This document shows, in pieces, positions 44,773 through 57,070 of a stretch of DNA of 64,000 bases. The notes under the pieces were generated by a model. That model was given only the letters and a program-made list of their open reading frames with translations. It ran no database searches and was not told the DNA's origin. Source of the DNA: Gaeumannomyces sp. JS-464 (Eukaryota; Ascomycota; Sordariomycetes; Magnaporthales; Magnaporthaceae); NCBI GenBank assembly GCA_002197995.1, contig NGZR01000004.1, positions 744,001 to 808,000 on the forward strand. Reading direction: 5' to 3'. Positions within the stretch are counted from its first letter, which is position 1. Each line of letters begins with the position of its first letter. The translations under genes and the position numbers were made by a program.

Positions 44773-47700
44773 CTGCCCCCAAGGCCCAAGGCCCCGAAGT
44801 AGCGGCACATCCGCGTCTGAGCAGGGGTGCCGTGGGCCCACAGAGAGTTACTTCACGTCCCCCATTTATCATGTGAGAAGACATGTCCCCTCTCGATGAC
44901 AACCCCGGCGCACACCCATAGAGACCTATAATCGCTGGTATCGGGCTCATGGACTTTGCCGCTCCGACTAGCAATCCTTAGCGGCTACAGCAGAGCCGGG
45001 GCTGTCAACAACACACGCACGTCGACGATTCCGGAAATATCCCAAGACGCGCCAAAGAAAAAAAGGACCAAGGAATGGCGGGCGATGCATACCCGTCCAC
45101 CCCCGTCCAGCGCCCCCGCGGGTCTTGCAGCCTTGCATGGAAATGACGGGTGTTCGGATGGGCTTTTTCGTCACGGTGACGCTCAGTCTCCGCAGAGGTG
45201 TTGCTGCCTAAGACTTGCCTCTCCCTACCTCTACGCCTAGGTACACAGATATGCACCCAGATCCCCTGCAGACCCGACAGTAGACATGAGCCCACGCCAG
45301 CCAGTCTCTCTCTACGATGCCAGACTCGCCAAGCAAGCCACGGTGACTCCAGAGGCCAAGCTCCGGCCGTGATACCCACCCAATAAATGTTTGACGACCT
45401 CCCGATGAGGCAGGAGCCAAAGAGTCGGAAATATGCTGCATAGCAGCGAAGGGAGAGAAGAGGGCAAGGGAGGGAGGGGTACGTAGCATGGACAAGGCTG
45501 TCCCGGCAAAAGGGGGGGTGCGGGCCGGATGGGGGTCTGTCAGGAGTGAGGCGGCGGGGGGATGAAGGAATCTGCCGGGCTCTTCACAAGCTTGACCAGG
45601 GGCTACGGAGCACTGATCATTGCCCGTCAGCGAGGGGGCAGAATGCACTGGATTGCAAGGGACAAGGGACTGACTGTGTGAACATGGATCGTGGTATAAG
45701 ATGTGGGCACGGATCAGAAAAAGAGACGAGGGGTGGGGGGGCATGGTCGCGACAGAACTGGCCGGTTGGAACGACGCAGGCGGGCACACGGCGTAGCGAG
45801 CGTGTGCGCATGGACGCACGTATCCAGTAATAGGGCCGCTTGGAGGGTGCCACGAAGTACTGAGCAGTGTCAGGCGTCTACTGCAGCAGCAGGCTTGATT
45901 CACCGCTTAAAAGAGGGTCGGGTTGGTCGCACATACAGGCATCCCATGTAGACGTCGGGCCAGTGACGCGAGTCCGGGACGCTCAGGACGAGATGGAGAG
46001 GAAGCGAGCCAACCAAGGGCGCCCCTAGGCTCAGGGCGGGCAACCGGGGGAGAAAGAAAAATATCAGAACCCAAAAGACCAAAAAACCACATAAAGAGGG
46101 GAAATGGGACTGGCAGCGTTTGAGAGTGGGAGTGGGAGTGGGTGTGTCCAGTAGCGCAGCCGCCCGCGGGTGGGCAAAAGGGAGAAAGTGGGAAGGAGCA
46201 AGCAGCCACCTAGGGCCGGCAGGCGCAGCGCAGGGGGCAGTTCAGCGGCGGGGGGGGGAGGCCGACACTCGCCGTTAGCGCAGCGACGACCCGACAGTCT
46301 GGTAACCTGTGGGGCCGGACCCACAGTTGCGCGACCAACAGCCCCGACTTGGATTTTCCGGACAGGGGCTCATGCAGCGCGAGATTTGACCGTTTTATGG
46401 TTTCGATTCAAGCACCAAGCCAAAGCCCACACACCCTCGCTCCCCCCTCGCTCACCCGCGCTCATCCACGCTCTCCAGTTTCTTCTTTTTCCTTTTTCTG
46501 GTCTTCCTTTCTCGCGCACTCACAGCTGCATCCTGGCACGATAGGGCCGTCCCGAGGGCCGGTGGCTCTCCTCTATATACACGTACGCACAGCGGACGGG
46601 GCGCCGCCGCTGGCAAACGATCCCTGCTAGCCGGTCGCAGCCATTCCCGTTTCTGCATGCCTGCCCCATGCCCTCCCATGTCCAGGTGTTCATGTATGCG
46701 GCTGTCTGTTGGTTCCGCACGCACACGACACTGACCCGACGCACCACCACACGCCTTACAAATAAAATGCACCGGCAATGGGGCCCGATGGAACACAACG
46801 AGCCACTCGACTGGTACTCATCGCGTGCATGCTCTCTCACACGGAGATGGAGACCTTTTATCGACGACGTTATTTCCGCTTCGACCGACAGGAGCCAAGG
46901 CAATCCGTAATGCGTAACGGTTGGGGCTTTATGCGAAGCCGAGGAGCACCGAGGGGAAGGAGGCAAGTTGGTGACCTCTGGCGGGGATCAAGGTTGAGAT
47001 GGGATGCTACTATCGATCCCCAGCCTGGCTCGCCGGCGTTTGGGCATCTCCCTTTGTGGAGAAAACCACACCGGCCTTGTCCCAGCAGCATTGGGGGCCG
47101 AGCCAACTGCCCGCCCTTTCGCCGCCCGCTTCACGGCGCTGCAGGAAAAAAAAAAGGCAGAAGCGAGACACGACAAAGCTCCATCTTCCATCTGAAGAAG
47201 CTCGCTCACCGGTTACCTGGAGCGGGCCCTCCGGGTGATCCAGCTCCGCCACGGGGATTCGGTTCTGGCCCCGGAGAGGCAGAACTGAGTTTGTTTTGTT
47301 CCGGGTTTCCGGTAAGGTGCAAACTCGTGCACCGAATGGGTGTCGTGTGTTGTCCAGCAGCCCCCAGCCTCAAAGATTTTTTTCCTCAAGCTGCATGACT
47401 CCTCGTGGTAGACGGGGTTATTCCAGTGCCAAGGGGGTAAAAGGAAGGAGAATGGGGTTCGGCGTATGCCGGCAAGAATGCCACCTGCAACAGTGCCAGT
47501 GAGAGAACGGAACGGCTGGCTAGCGTGGAGATCCCTCATTGCCAAATTCTCTAAAATTTGTTCTTCCTCCTGTAAGAGACAAAAAAGGCCGCAAGCCACG
47601 GCGCCAATACGACTCGACGTCCACCACGGCCGGCGGCGGGTTTCTTCCGTCCCCTGCCCCCAGGGATCGAGAGTGGGCACCCGGTCTGTCAATACCGGGC

Positions 47701-48260
47701 AAGAGGCAAGATCAGATCATTAGGACGAGATCGTCGACTGCGGAGTCCTTGTCCCCCTCGGGCAGCCAAGGTTAGGGTCCCGCTCTGATCAAGCGGAGTC
47801 GACTGGCGACAGCCCCGAGATTACTGTAGAGACACGGTTCCTCAGCGCCGGGTGGGCTCCAGGCGGGGACAATCACTGCCTTCAGTCTCCAGGGTTTGGG
47901 GGCGGCAATGGGCTCGCGCCCGATGGCTCCACTCGGATCCATTGTGATGTATGCATGGTCCTTACGGGGCCTTCTTGGCGCCGGCGCATGTTCAACGGCA
48001 TCGACCTGGGCTGGCATCCGGGCTCCTGTCAATCTGGCGAGGGCAGGGAAGGAGATCAAGGGCAGTCGGATTCGGTCGCCATCTCGCGCATTGGGCGCGC
48101 CCGGAGTACAACGTTTCCAACCCAGGCGGGGCGCTAGTCGGGGCGCGGTCCGCACACCTGATGATGTCGCTTTGCCGGCAGCAATATGGCGGCATATATT
48201 GATCATATGCACGCCGGCGGAGAGAGTGTGTTGTTCCAACTTGCATATGTCAGGCGGAAG

Positions 48261-48295
48261 TTGTAGGTTGTAGGTTGTAGGTTGTAGCCTGCCCG

Positions 48296-48354
<59 letters not shown>
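48261..48354. repeat. TTGTAGG heptamer array and CCTG microsatellite
   Basis: About four TTGTAGG heptamers (48261-48287) pass directly into about 15 CCTG tetramers (48295-48354). The open frame rich in Gln-Ala-Gly-Arg on minus is a by-product of the repeat. Confidence 0.93.
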
Positions 48355-48355
<1 letters not shown>

Positions 48356-48880
48356 TGCCCGCCTTCCTGTCAGCCTGTCCATCTCCAAGCAAGCGCGCCT
48401 GCAAATACCAAGCAAGATATTATTCCCCACCGCTTTCGCGCCCCGCGTCAATGCCCTCCCGGCAGGCAACCCAGGGAAGGGCCGGTAGGCGCCGAATCAC
48501 ATTTAATCGCGCCTCTCTAGCCTGGCCAGACTCTGGCGTATGCACGATTTATTGGGCTGTACAACTGTATCGAATCAAGATGGCCACTGAAACCCATGAT
48601 CCCAGCAGCGCACGAGTAGAATTCCGGGCTGCTTGGCTGCCCGCTGTTCTTGTGAGGAACGCTAATGCTTGTGGAACAGAATTGTGGAGTCGGGCAAGAA
48701 ATTTGGTTGGATTCAGGGCTGCCTGGCCACCCCGCACAACTCTGTGCCAGGGCGACTGGTCGCTCCATGGCCTCATCCGACACAGCCGATATACACGTCA
48801 CATCCTGAGGACGAGCTCTTCTTCGGCCAGCTGTTCAAGCCGAAAAAGGAATCATCCAGGCCGAGGAAGTGCAGTGCTTC

Positions 48881-51535
48881 CTAGACAAACTCGGTTTCCC
48901 GGTTCCCGTAAAAGCCAATCGCGCGTCTCCACGCCATTTCGCCGCCGACGTTGAGCTTAACCCGGTGCGACGCCTTGTGGTAGGCTTCTCTCACCTTTCG
49001 GTCAGGCAAGGATTGGCAGTAAATGCGGTTGGCACCATCCTTCTCCGGAACGATGGTGCCCAGATTCTGGATAAATGCGACGCTTTTACCACGGATATCC
49101 AAGCAGACAAGCCCCCGGCCGCCGGCGGATTCAACCTCGATCATGATGAGCCCGCATATCAGCATGGTCCACATGGTAATGGGCATATCGATGGAGAAGC
49201 CGTCGTCGGACCGACGTCGGAATACGGCGTTGAACGGGCCGCGTGTCCGAAGAAATGTGTTGGACTCTTCCTGGAGGAGATGGGCGATGATGAGCTGGCT
49301 GTTGACGCCCGTGACCGACGACAGCTCCGAGACGCATGTGCAGAGCACGCGGCCGCGGAGGAAGTCGTTCCACGACCACTCGCGCACACGGATGCTCTTG
49401 GCCACTAGGAGCAGGAAGCCGGCCATGACCCAGCAGTACGTTGTGATGTTGAAGGGGTCGACGGCGGGGATCCGGTCGCCCACCGTGGCGCCCACGGCGA
49501 TGCCCCCGGTGACTAGGACGGCGCAAACGAACATCAAGCTGGCCACAAACAGCTTGCACTGCACCATCACGCCCTTCTCCTCGAATCCACTTGCTCATCT
49601 TATCTCTGGCCTTGTCCAGCTCCGCCTGGTGCCGCTGGATCCGGTCCAGCACCGTCTTGGCATCCCGATCCGTGGTGGGGCCTGATGACGGTAGCGCCGA
49701 AACTGCCGCCGCCTTTCGGGGTCGGAAGCTGGCGATGCGGCCAATAGTCGTGATGTCTTTCCCGCCCAGCAGGTTGTTGCGCCGCATCAGAGAGTTGGAG
49801 AGTGACTTGGCTTCGTCGGGACTCCGGTCGGCCTGGTTGTCGAGGTACTCCCGGGTCGTCATGCAAAAGAAGGCGCTGTAGCTATTCCCAAACGCGCGCG
49901 GCTTCACTTTGCCCTCTTGCTTGCGTTCCTGCATCAGGTCAGTCGACGTCACCATGTTCATAAAGTCTCTGATCGAGTGCGCCAGGTATGGGCTCGCCAG
50001 GACCATGGGCACGATGACGGCGATGACCCGGCTCATAGAGCTGAGGGGTAGCCGCTGGGGAAGCTGCAGACTGCTGCTGCCATTGTCGCAGGGGACGTAG
50101 CTCTATGAGATTTCCGTTCCGACAGACGCCCTGCTGCCCTGGTCGGTGTCGTTTTCGTGGCCGCTAGTCTGATTGTGATTGGACAACACCCCCCCGCCGC
50201 TCTGGTCGTTTCAATCCTCGGCCGCAATCTGCCCAACGATTTGGCTCAGCATCCGAATCACACTTCCGGTGCAGTTGAGTTCAGCAGCGTGCGAAGTCGC
50301 GAAGAAATCGCCGTCCTGGTCCTGGAAGACCAGGGTCCGGAACCGCTCGAGACCCGTCTCGTAGATCAAGGCGCATATCTCATACGAGGTGAGGGGGGTC
50401 CGCGCCATCCTATTGGTTCCACGCAACGAGACAACGGGGTAGAGGAGCAACTCGGTGAGGTTGCGGTGGATGGCCACGCCCTGGAAAAAGTAAAGCTTCT
50501 TGACGGAGTCCTTTCTCGATATCGTGGCCAGCTGTTTCCCGCCCGCCAGCTGTCCGAGCACGCCCGTGTCCATGCTGCGCATCAGGTCCGCAAGGGTTCG
50601 CAGATTAGTGTTGACGTTGTCGCCGGGCCCGTGTCCCGCTTCTTGGCCGGCCCCGAAGCCCGTCATGTTCCCATCCCCTGGCGTCCGCGCACATCAGAAT
50701 TCTGGGGCACGTGGACCTCCTGGCTGCTGACGCCGTGCTCGATCGAGATTTTGGCATACTCGCCGGGGTGCGCCGAGAGTACCTTGAGCTTGGCGGACAG
50801 CTTGGCGAAGCTGGCTACGACGGCGACATGAAAGACCTCGCCCTCGCTGGCCGTGCAGATGAGCCGCGCCAGGGTGGCCGTGCAGTAGTCTATGAATTGG
50901 AACAAGTCTTGACGGTTTGTGCACGGTGAGTTGGGATCGTGCTCTTCGTCTTCCTCGTATCGGTCACAGAGGTAGCTGAGGCCCACGAGACTTCGTTGGA
51001 CACAGGCCTTGCTGCAGAGCATGCTCTCATTCTCAGCCGCGAGGCTTTCCCTGTCGTGTTCGACGATATTCAGGACCTGAAACACCTGGTCGGCGAGCGC
51101 CGCCATGGTTTCGTACGATGACTTGGAGTCGACGGCCAGCTCTGCTGAGCCGCAAAACGGCCGGTGCGTATCCGCCGTGACGGCTTCGACCAGTCGGTGA
51201 GCCTCGAGGGCCCACAGCTGCTCCTGTTCGCCCTCGCCCACTCCGTACGAGGTGAGGTCGTCAAACGTGGGGAGGTCCGGCACCTCGACACCGGGGGCGA
51301 CGGATGGCAGTTCGAAACTTTTGTACATTTGCACAACTCTCAACACGTCTGCCACGCTGACTGTGATCAGGATGTTGCTTTCTGGCTCCGGCTGGCTATG
51401 CAGACCGCCGGCTTGGACCGAAGTGTTGTCTTGACTGCCCTCCAACGGCCACAATGGGGGCCACCACTGCTGCAGTACCCGCTTCTTTTTCGGCTCATCC
51501 GCTGTTGCGGGTAGGGGGAGCTGGTTGTCGGACAT
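48881..51535 (-). CDS. Unrecognised membrane protein, divergent partner of the AAA+ gene
   Basis: One frame can be read from 51535 to 48881 if a weak intron (50237-50103, GTTGGG...TAG) is removed and two 1-nt breaks are corrected (about 50665 and 49565). The total is then exactly 839 residues. The first about 435 residues are soluble and acidic (YLCDRYEEDEEHD, ICTASEGEVFHVAVVASFAKL, LYFFQGVAIHRNLTELLLYPVVSLRGTNRM). The rest has hydrophobic segments (VIAVIVPMVLASPYLA; LFVASLMFVCAVLVTGGIAVGA; YCWVMAGFLLLVA; MWTMLICGLIMIEV). No known domain recognised. Alternatively there are two genes: 51535-50211 (441 residues) and 50036-48881 (384 residues). It shares a 783-bp divergent promoter with the DUF7025-AAA gene. 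Confidence 0.6.
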
Positions 51536-52318
51536 GCTGAATGCTTTGGCGGCGCTAGAGGGTCAAAGTAACGGTTCGATGTGCGTAGAGTCGGGGGACT
51601 GACGAGTGACGACTAGAACGAGCAGAACTTCTCCGCTGGCGACGCCCATCTAGTTTGGCCGACCCGAGCAGACATGTAAATAAAGTGCTTGGAGGAAGCT
51701 GTTGTCCCCTTGAGCGCCATTCGAGGGCAGCGGCCCGAATGGGAAAAGAGTGGCTGGACAAGGAAAAAATATCCCTAGGTTCATCCTTGATAAAACTACC
51801 TGGTTGGCTGAGAGGGAAGATCGGCACTCAAGTGGATGATGGTGTGCGGACGAGGAGCTGAGCTTGGCCAGCCATGGCGCAGGCGTCGTGGCCAATGATG
51901 AACCACAAGGCAGTGTCTTGCGTGGTGTTGCAGCAAGGCTGGGAAAAACAACTTGCCACCCGATACCCAAAGCTGTGCAGTTTTGTTTGCGCTTGCAGCG
52001 GCCGTGCTGTTAATAAAATCCCGCATTCAGCTCACTAGACACCACAGGGCGCCCGAGGGAGGGTATATTCAGGAGTTCGGTCACAAGTTTGCGATACTCA
52101 GGGTCTGGGCAGTGCCCCAACACACCGTTGAATCGGCGTCGTGGTCCCTGGACTTTCAGCAACACCCATGATCTCGCGAAGGGCGGCCTACCTAGTGATA
52201 GCCCAAACAGGGTTTACCGCCGTAAAGATATCCAAAGTTCGAACTGCAACGATATCTAACTCTCTGTCGATATCCACTTTTTCTTATATCATATTGCCTT
52301 CGGACTTTATCCAGAGTC
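51536..52318. promoter_or_regulatory. Divergent intergenic region, 783 bp
   Basis: It separates the start codons of the unrecognised membrane protein (minus) and the AAA+ ATPase (plus). No coding frame is supported. A shared bidirectional promoter is inferred from geometry only; no specific operator is recognised. Confidence 0.45.
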
Positions 52319-54978
52319 ATGTCGTTCACCGAGTACACGTCGGTGCTGCCGAAGCACTTCTCCAGCTCCGATATCCCAAGCGGCGATGCCCGTGGTGAAC
52401 CAACGCAGCCGTTTCCCGACGGCCCGTCGTCGAGTCCGCAGCCCGGCCCCGCACCGGCTCCCGCCACATTCAAAGGGTATGCCGATATCGTGGAGTACCA
52501 CCGCGAACAGGGGCCAGGCGGCCAAGAGATGGAGATCATTCCCACCAGCCGCTTCTTCCCCAAGCAAAACCGGTCTCCCAAGAACACAAAGAAATACGAT
52601 GACTATGCTGTCGTACTGCGCCGCACTTGGCTGCAGAGGGCTCATACCGCCATCTGCGTACGCATCGAGCTCGAGATCCAGTCCGAGGCGCTCTGCAGGG
52701 CCTTTCGCAAGATCGCCGTCAGCTGCTACGAGACGACCGATCTCCAGTCGACTCCCATCAAACTGTCCAGCCCATTTTCCGAGCTATTCTTTTACCGCGA
52801 CGAGATTAAGAAGCTGGCGGCGAGCCCGGACACCGACCCGGGCCTCGGACGCGATGCTCAAGCATTGTGTGATTTTATACAGAAGAACGGCCTCCTCTCC
52901 AGCATTATCCGCGACCACGAAAAGTACTCCAAAGAAGGCCGCGTGGTGGGCGACATTCTGTGGACGATCTACCCCCCTAACAAACTGGTCATGGTCAACA
53001 TCAAGGCCATCAAGGAGTGCTGGATCTGCCGCAACGTCTCGTTCCATGTCGACGAACTTGGCGTCCCCCACTGGAACGTCGTCGGTTTCCGCATCGCCTT
53101 TGGCGGCGACTCGCCCGGCCTGAGTCGCCAGACATTCACCATGCCCATGAGCCAGATGCAGATTTCCAAGATTTCCGACCTGCCTCTGATCCCTTTTGCA
53201 TCCCAGAACTGGCCGGACAAAGATGTCATTACGGACCATCTGATGGCGAGGCCGGCCGTCTTGCAACATGTGCTGGGCAACGACTTGTCGTCGTTTCGGT
53301 CGCAGACCTATACTGGCCCTTCGTGGAAAAACAACTTCGATGCCTACAATTCGCGGCTCAATCCTCTCAGAGTTGCAAAACAGGTGCGTGCTGGGACTTG
53401 CTGTTCTTTTTTTCGTCGGCCAGAGACGTATCCATTCTAACATTTAGGGTCCATCATGCAGACCGACGAGCGCGTCATTGTCGATTTCAAGGCGTACCTG
53501 GAGAGCGAGAGCACGTCGGTCGATCTAGAGAACCTCAAAAGCCCCAATGACCCTGTCCAAAGGAAGTTGATGGTGAAAGGCCGAGGCGTTATTTCTGCCC
53601 CAGGAGAGGATCGAAAGCACAGCCGGTACAAGCGCTTCCAGAGCGACACTGGTGATGACGCAGAAACGGCGGCACAGCTGGCGGGCCAAGATCCCATGGC
53701 GGCGACCGAATTCGTGGGAGCCGATGCGGCCGAGCAGAGCATAGCGAAGCCTGACGAAGCCGACCTAGAGAGCTTGCGGCGAATCGTTACTGAGAAATTC
53801 CACATCTCGGATGCCGACTTTGATCTTTTGTACCCGGCGCTCGTCCCCGCTTTCAGTCTCAAGGAGAAGCAGTGGCAATGGCTCCTGACCGACCTCCTCC
53901 AGGATGTCAAGTGGAACACGCTGGCCTTCAACTCGCTCCAGATTGACAAGGTCACCAAGGATCTCATCAAGGCTTTGATCACTGGACACAAGATCAAGAC
54001 GAAGGCAGAGACTAAGACCGTCTTTGATGACGTCATTCCCGGAAAAGGTCAGGGATTGATCTTTCTCCTGCACGGGTGCGTTATTTCTTGAGTGTTTTGG
54101 GTTTTCCAACAGCGCAAGTTGATCCCCTAATTCCATTGACAAGTTCCAGAGACTGATCATTCAATGCAACAGGAAGCCTGGGCTTGGAAAGACGCTTACA
54201 GCCGAGAGCGTAGCCGACTTTCTGGAACGGCCGCTTTATTCCATTTCCGGCGGCGAGCTCAGCACCCGGGTCGACCGCCTCGAAAACCGGCTCACCGTCA
54301 TCTTTAATCTGACCAAGAGATGGAATGCTGTATCCTTGCTCGATGAAGCCGACGTCCTTCTTTGCAAGCGAAACTCGTCCGAGATGGACCGGAATGCTAT
54401 CGTTGCCGGTAACTCCCGCCCCACGCCTTGACCCGAAGCGATGTGAAAAAGGTCGGAGTAATGTGCTGACAACCAGTCATCTGCAAGTCTTTCTCCGCAA
54501 GATCGAATACTTTCAAGGCGTCCTCATCCTCACGACCAACCGCAAGCAGGACTTTGACGAGGCCTTCAAGAGCCGCATCCACGTCACCATCTCGTACCCG
54601 GATCTGACGCCCGGCGCCCAAACAGGCATCTGGAAAGCCCTTATCGAAGCCAACGAACAAGTGGCGCGTGACGAATCGTGGTCGCCTGAGGCGTTCACCG
54701 CGCTGGGGAAGCTCAATGTTAATGTGCGCAATACATATATCCTACCGTATCATTTTTCGGGGAGTACTGACGTGTTGTGTAATTAGGGGAGAACCATCAA
54801 GAATATGCTCCGAACAGCGGTGCCATACGCCCATGCTGAGAGTGGTGTGCTGGGACTCCGCCATGTCTTAGCCATCGTCAGGACGGAGCTGAAGGAAAAT
54901 GTGAGTAGCGAGCCAAGTGTGAAAGAAGGCTTGGAAACTCTGGAGAGACTAGTGGCATCTAAGGATTGTAGATTGTAG
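52319..54978 (+). CDS. AAA+ ATPase of the fungal DUF7025-AAA type
   Basis: Five exons: 52319-53383, 53448-54075, 54173-54408, 54488-54723 and 54787-54978. With one base added near 53455 they total 785 residues. The N-terminal half has the DUF7025 pattern (GRVVGDILWTIYPPNKLVMV, CWICRNVSFHVDE). The AAA domain (about 555-760) has Walker A GKPGLGKTLTAE (split by intron 2), Walker B LLDEADVLL, sensor I LILTTNR, DEAFKSRIHVTISYPDL with the Arg finger, and a GRTIKNMLRTA sensor II helix. This class is abundant in Pezizomycotina and its substrates are unknown; by homology it is a nucleotide-driven remodeller. It is not Bcs1, because the Bcs1 transmembrane/import region is absent. Start chosen as the first Met in a good context, leading straight into a Pro/Ser-rich tail. 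Confidence 0.87.
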
Positions 54979-57070
54979 TTAGTTAGCTGGGTAACGAGAT
55001 CCTCAAGTTCCGGCAAGCTCTTGTAGAAAATTAAGCCGCAGGCCTTAGGAAGAGCAGCGGGTATAGCTCTTGCTTCTTGCCATCAGCTATACCTTCGTTG
55101 TCCCCGACGAAATGACTGTTTTCCGCCGTAGAGACCACCACGAGTGACCAAGCCAACAATGGCTAGGCTTACCTTCCCTTGAGAAAGTGGACCGCGGTTC
55201 TGATACCCCCCCCCCCCCCCCCCCGATCTATTTCTGGCCAAGCAAGATAGTTCCTGCTACAGCCCGTCTCGCTAGAGCACCCACCCTCCTGAGGCAGGCC
55301 ACGGCCGTCCAAAAACTGCTTAGTTTCTTGCTAGTATCGGGAGAGTCACTAGGCAAAGCCTACGATAGACGGAACGGGTTGTCCGCCTTAGCCCTGGGCC
55401 TTCGGCGTGCAGAGCCCTGCGTAATGTAGAGGAAGGCGATGGAGAACCCTTCAGGCTACCTATAGGACTACTAGCCGACGCGGATTCGTCGTCGCTAACA
55501 TTGGCACTTCGAGAAGCATTGACATCCTTGTCTATTCAGGCGTGTTAGCAGAATAGCCCAACCTATAAATACGAAGTTTTGCGTGCGTAGAGGTATCTAT
55601 GAGTACGGGTAATGCTTCAATATTAAACCCCTTTTGTACGCAGCAGCCGAAAGCTCCTCCAGCGGTGGGAAAGTACCTATGTAGTGTCAGATCAGCCGTC
55701 ATTGTTCGTCTCGATCAGCCCCGCCATGGCTAATTCGGAATTCATCGTCCAGTGAGTCCAGGGACTGCCACATCGAGGATCATGCGCACCTCGCAGCGGC
55801 GATCAAATACTACTACAGAGGGGTGCCTATTCTAGGGCAAGACGCCGCGGTTCGTGAGCTTCGAACCTACATTTCGAGTACCACGCCGCACGGAGCATGC
55901 CCCAGACAGCGAGATCGATCCACCCTACCGTGCCGCCCAACACCGCGCTCACCATCGCGGCCGCCGACCTATACGGCTTTGAAGGCTTGACGTGGTGTGC
56001 CGATCACGCCGCCGCTGCCGCCGCAGTCCCGGAACGAACGCCACGGACTAGCCCGCCCCTTCCTGACCCTGGGCGTCGGTCGAACGGCCAGATACGCTTC
56101 GAGCGGACAAACCTCCCCTTCTCACGGCCCGGGGTTCCAACCTCCACTGTTGGTGCTCGAGCGGTCGTGTGCGGGATAACCACCAGCGGCGGTGGCGGCC
56201 GCACGGAAGCGTGTGCAGAGGTGAGCTTGCTGCGTCCCTATGGAGATGCCCCTCTACACCAACAAGGGCCGTCCGGGACCCTTCCAGCCGTAGGAGACCA
56301 GCATCCACACCCTATTTGCACGCCAGATCACCCATTAATCCACCTCAGCAGTGGTGGTCTGTGTGCTCGGCTGCATGTTCGCACGAGCCCAAGACCAGCG
56401 TGGGCGCGTGCGCTGGTTGACCCGAAGTTATTGTCGCGATTGATAAATCAATTCACTGCTATGAAGTCAAGTTTGTCGATGAATTGCTTTGGTCCACTGG
56501 CACTGGGCGGGCTCTCGCTGCCTGTAGTCGGGCAATCAAGCTCAGAGACTTTGGTGCGGGGTACTGCGCCTGCCTTGGGTTACGCACATATGGTGTCTGG
56601 TTGCTTGCAGCTTGCCTATCTGCTGTGGACGCTGCATCGCGGCGCCTTGGTCTGGTGACTTGGACGGAAGCAGCAATGGCCGACGCTGGCCGAGGAGCAC
56701 CAACCAAGTAACCGAGCTCGCCGTGCCAAGCGGCCATGATAAGAGGGAGGCTGCCTGATTGAATCGTCAATCATTACACCCTATCCCTTGCAGCCGACAG
56801 CCAACAGCATTTGCAGCCCTGCATTGCCCGTACGACCTCATTCCACGATTCCATTGATCCCGCTGGAAACGGTTCGGTGTTGCTGGTGCTTGCAAGAGAA
56901 GTACCGATTTTATTGTTTTACCTGGTACTCGTAGCCTCCGTCGGCTCCGAATCAATCGATCCGTCTTCGGCAGGGGACTAGGGCTTGTCATCCACTGCCT
57001 CCGCTCCGGACTCGGCTGGCCCGAATCGCATCTCCAGATCTGGCGGACAACCTCGGCTATTACTGCGACG
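54979..57070. other. Intergenic, one unassigned frame
   Basis: It contains a 19-nt C run (55206-55224) and a frame at 55897-56658 (plus, 253 codons) rich in Ala/Pro/Arg with no recognisable domain. A short stretch at about 55780-55895 (HAHLAAAIKYYYRGVPILG, then AAVRELRTY) reads like real protein but has no intact gene around it and may be a gene relic. No other signal is seen. Confidence 0.35.

Larger units (their letters stand above)
43295..48880. other. 5.6-kb gene-free interval
   Basis: No supported CDS. Frames such as 45208-45903 (minus) and 46778-47398 (plus) are compositional. The interval holds a 32-bp palindrome (44741-44772), a TTGTAGG heptamer array and a CCTG microsatellite (48261-48354). 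Much of the left part is presumably the promoter of the F-box gene. Confidence 0.4.

Noticed and set aside
45208..45903. 231-codon open frame on minus
   Set aside because: Random-looking Pro/Ser/Cys-rich composition, no start context and no conserved content.
46778..47398. 206-codon open frame on plus
   Set aside because: Arg/Pro/Gly-rich with overlapping frames on both strands and no domain.
47772..48404. Protein with (QAGR)n repeat on minus
   Set aside because: The repeat is the translation of the CCTG microsatellite; the rest has no protein-like features.
55897..56658. 253-codon Ala/Pro/Arg-rich frame on plus
   Set aside because: No family, competing frames on minus over the same DNA, and no intron or leader signals.
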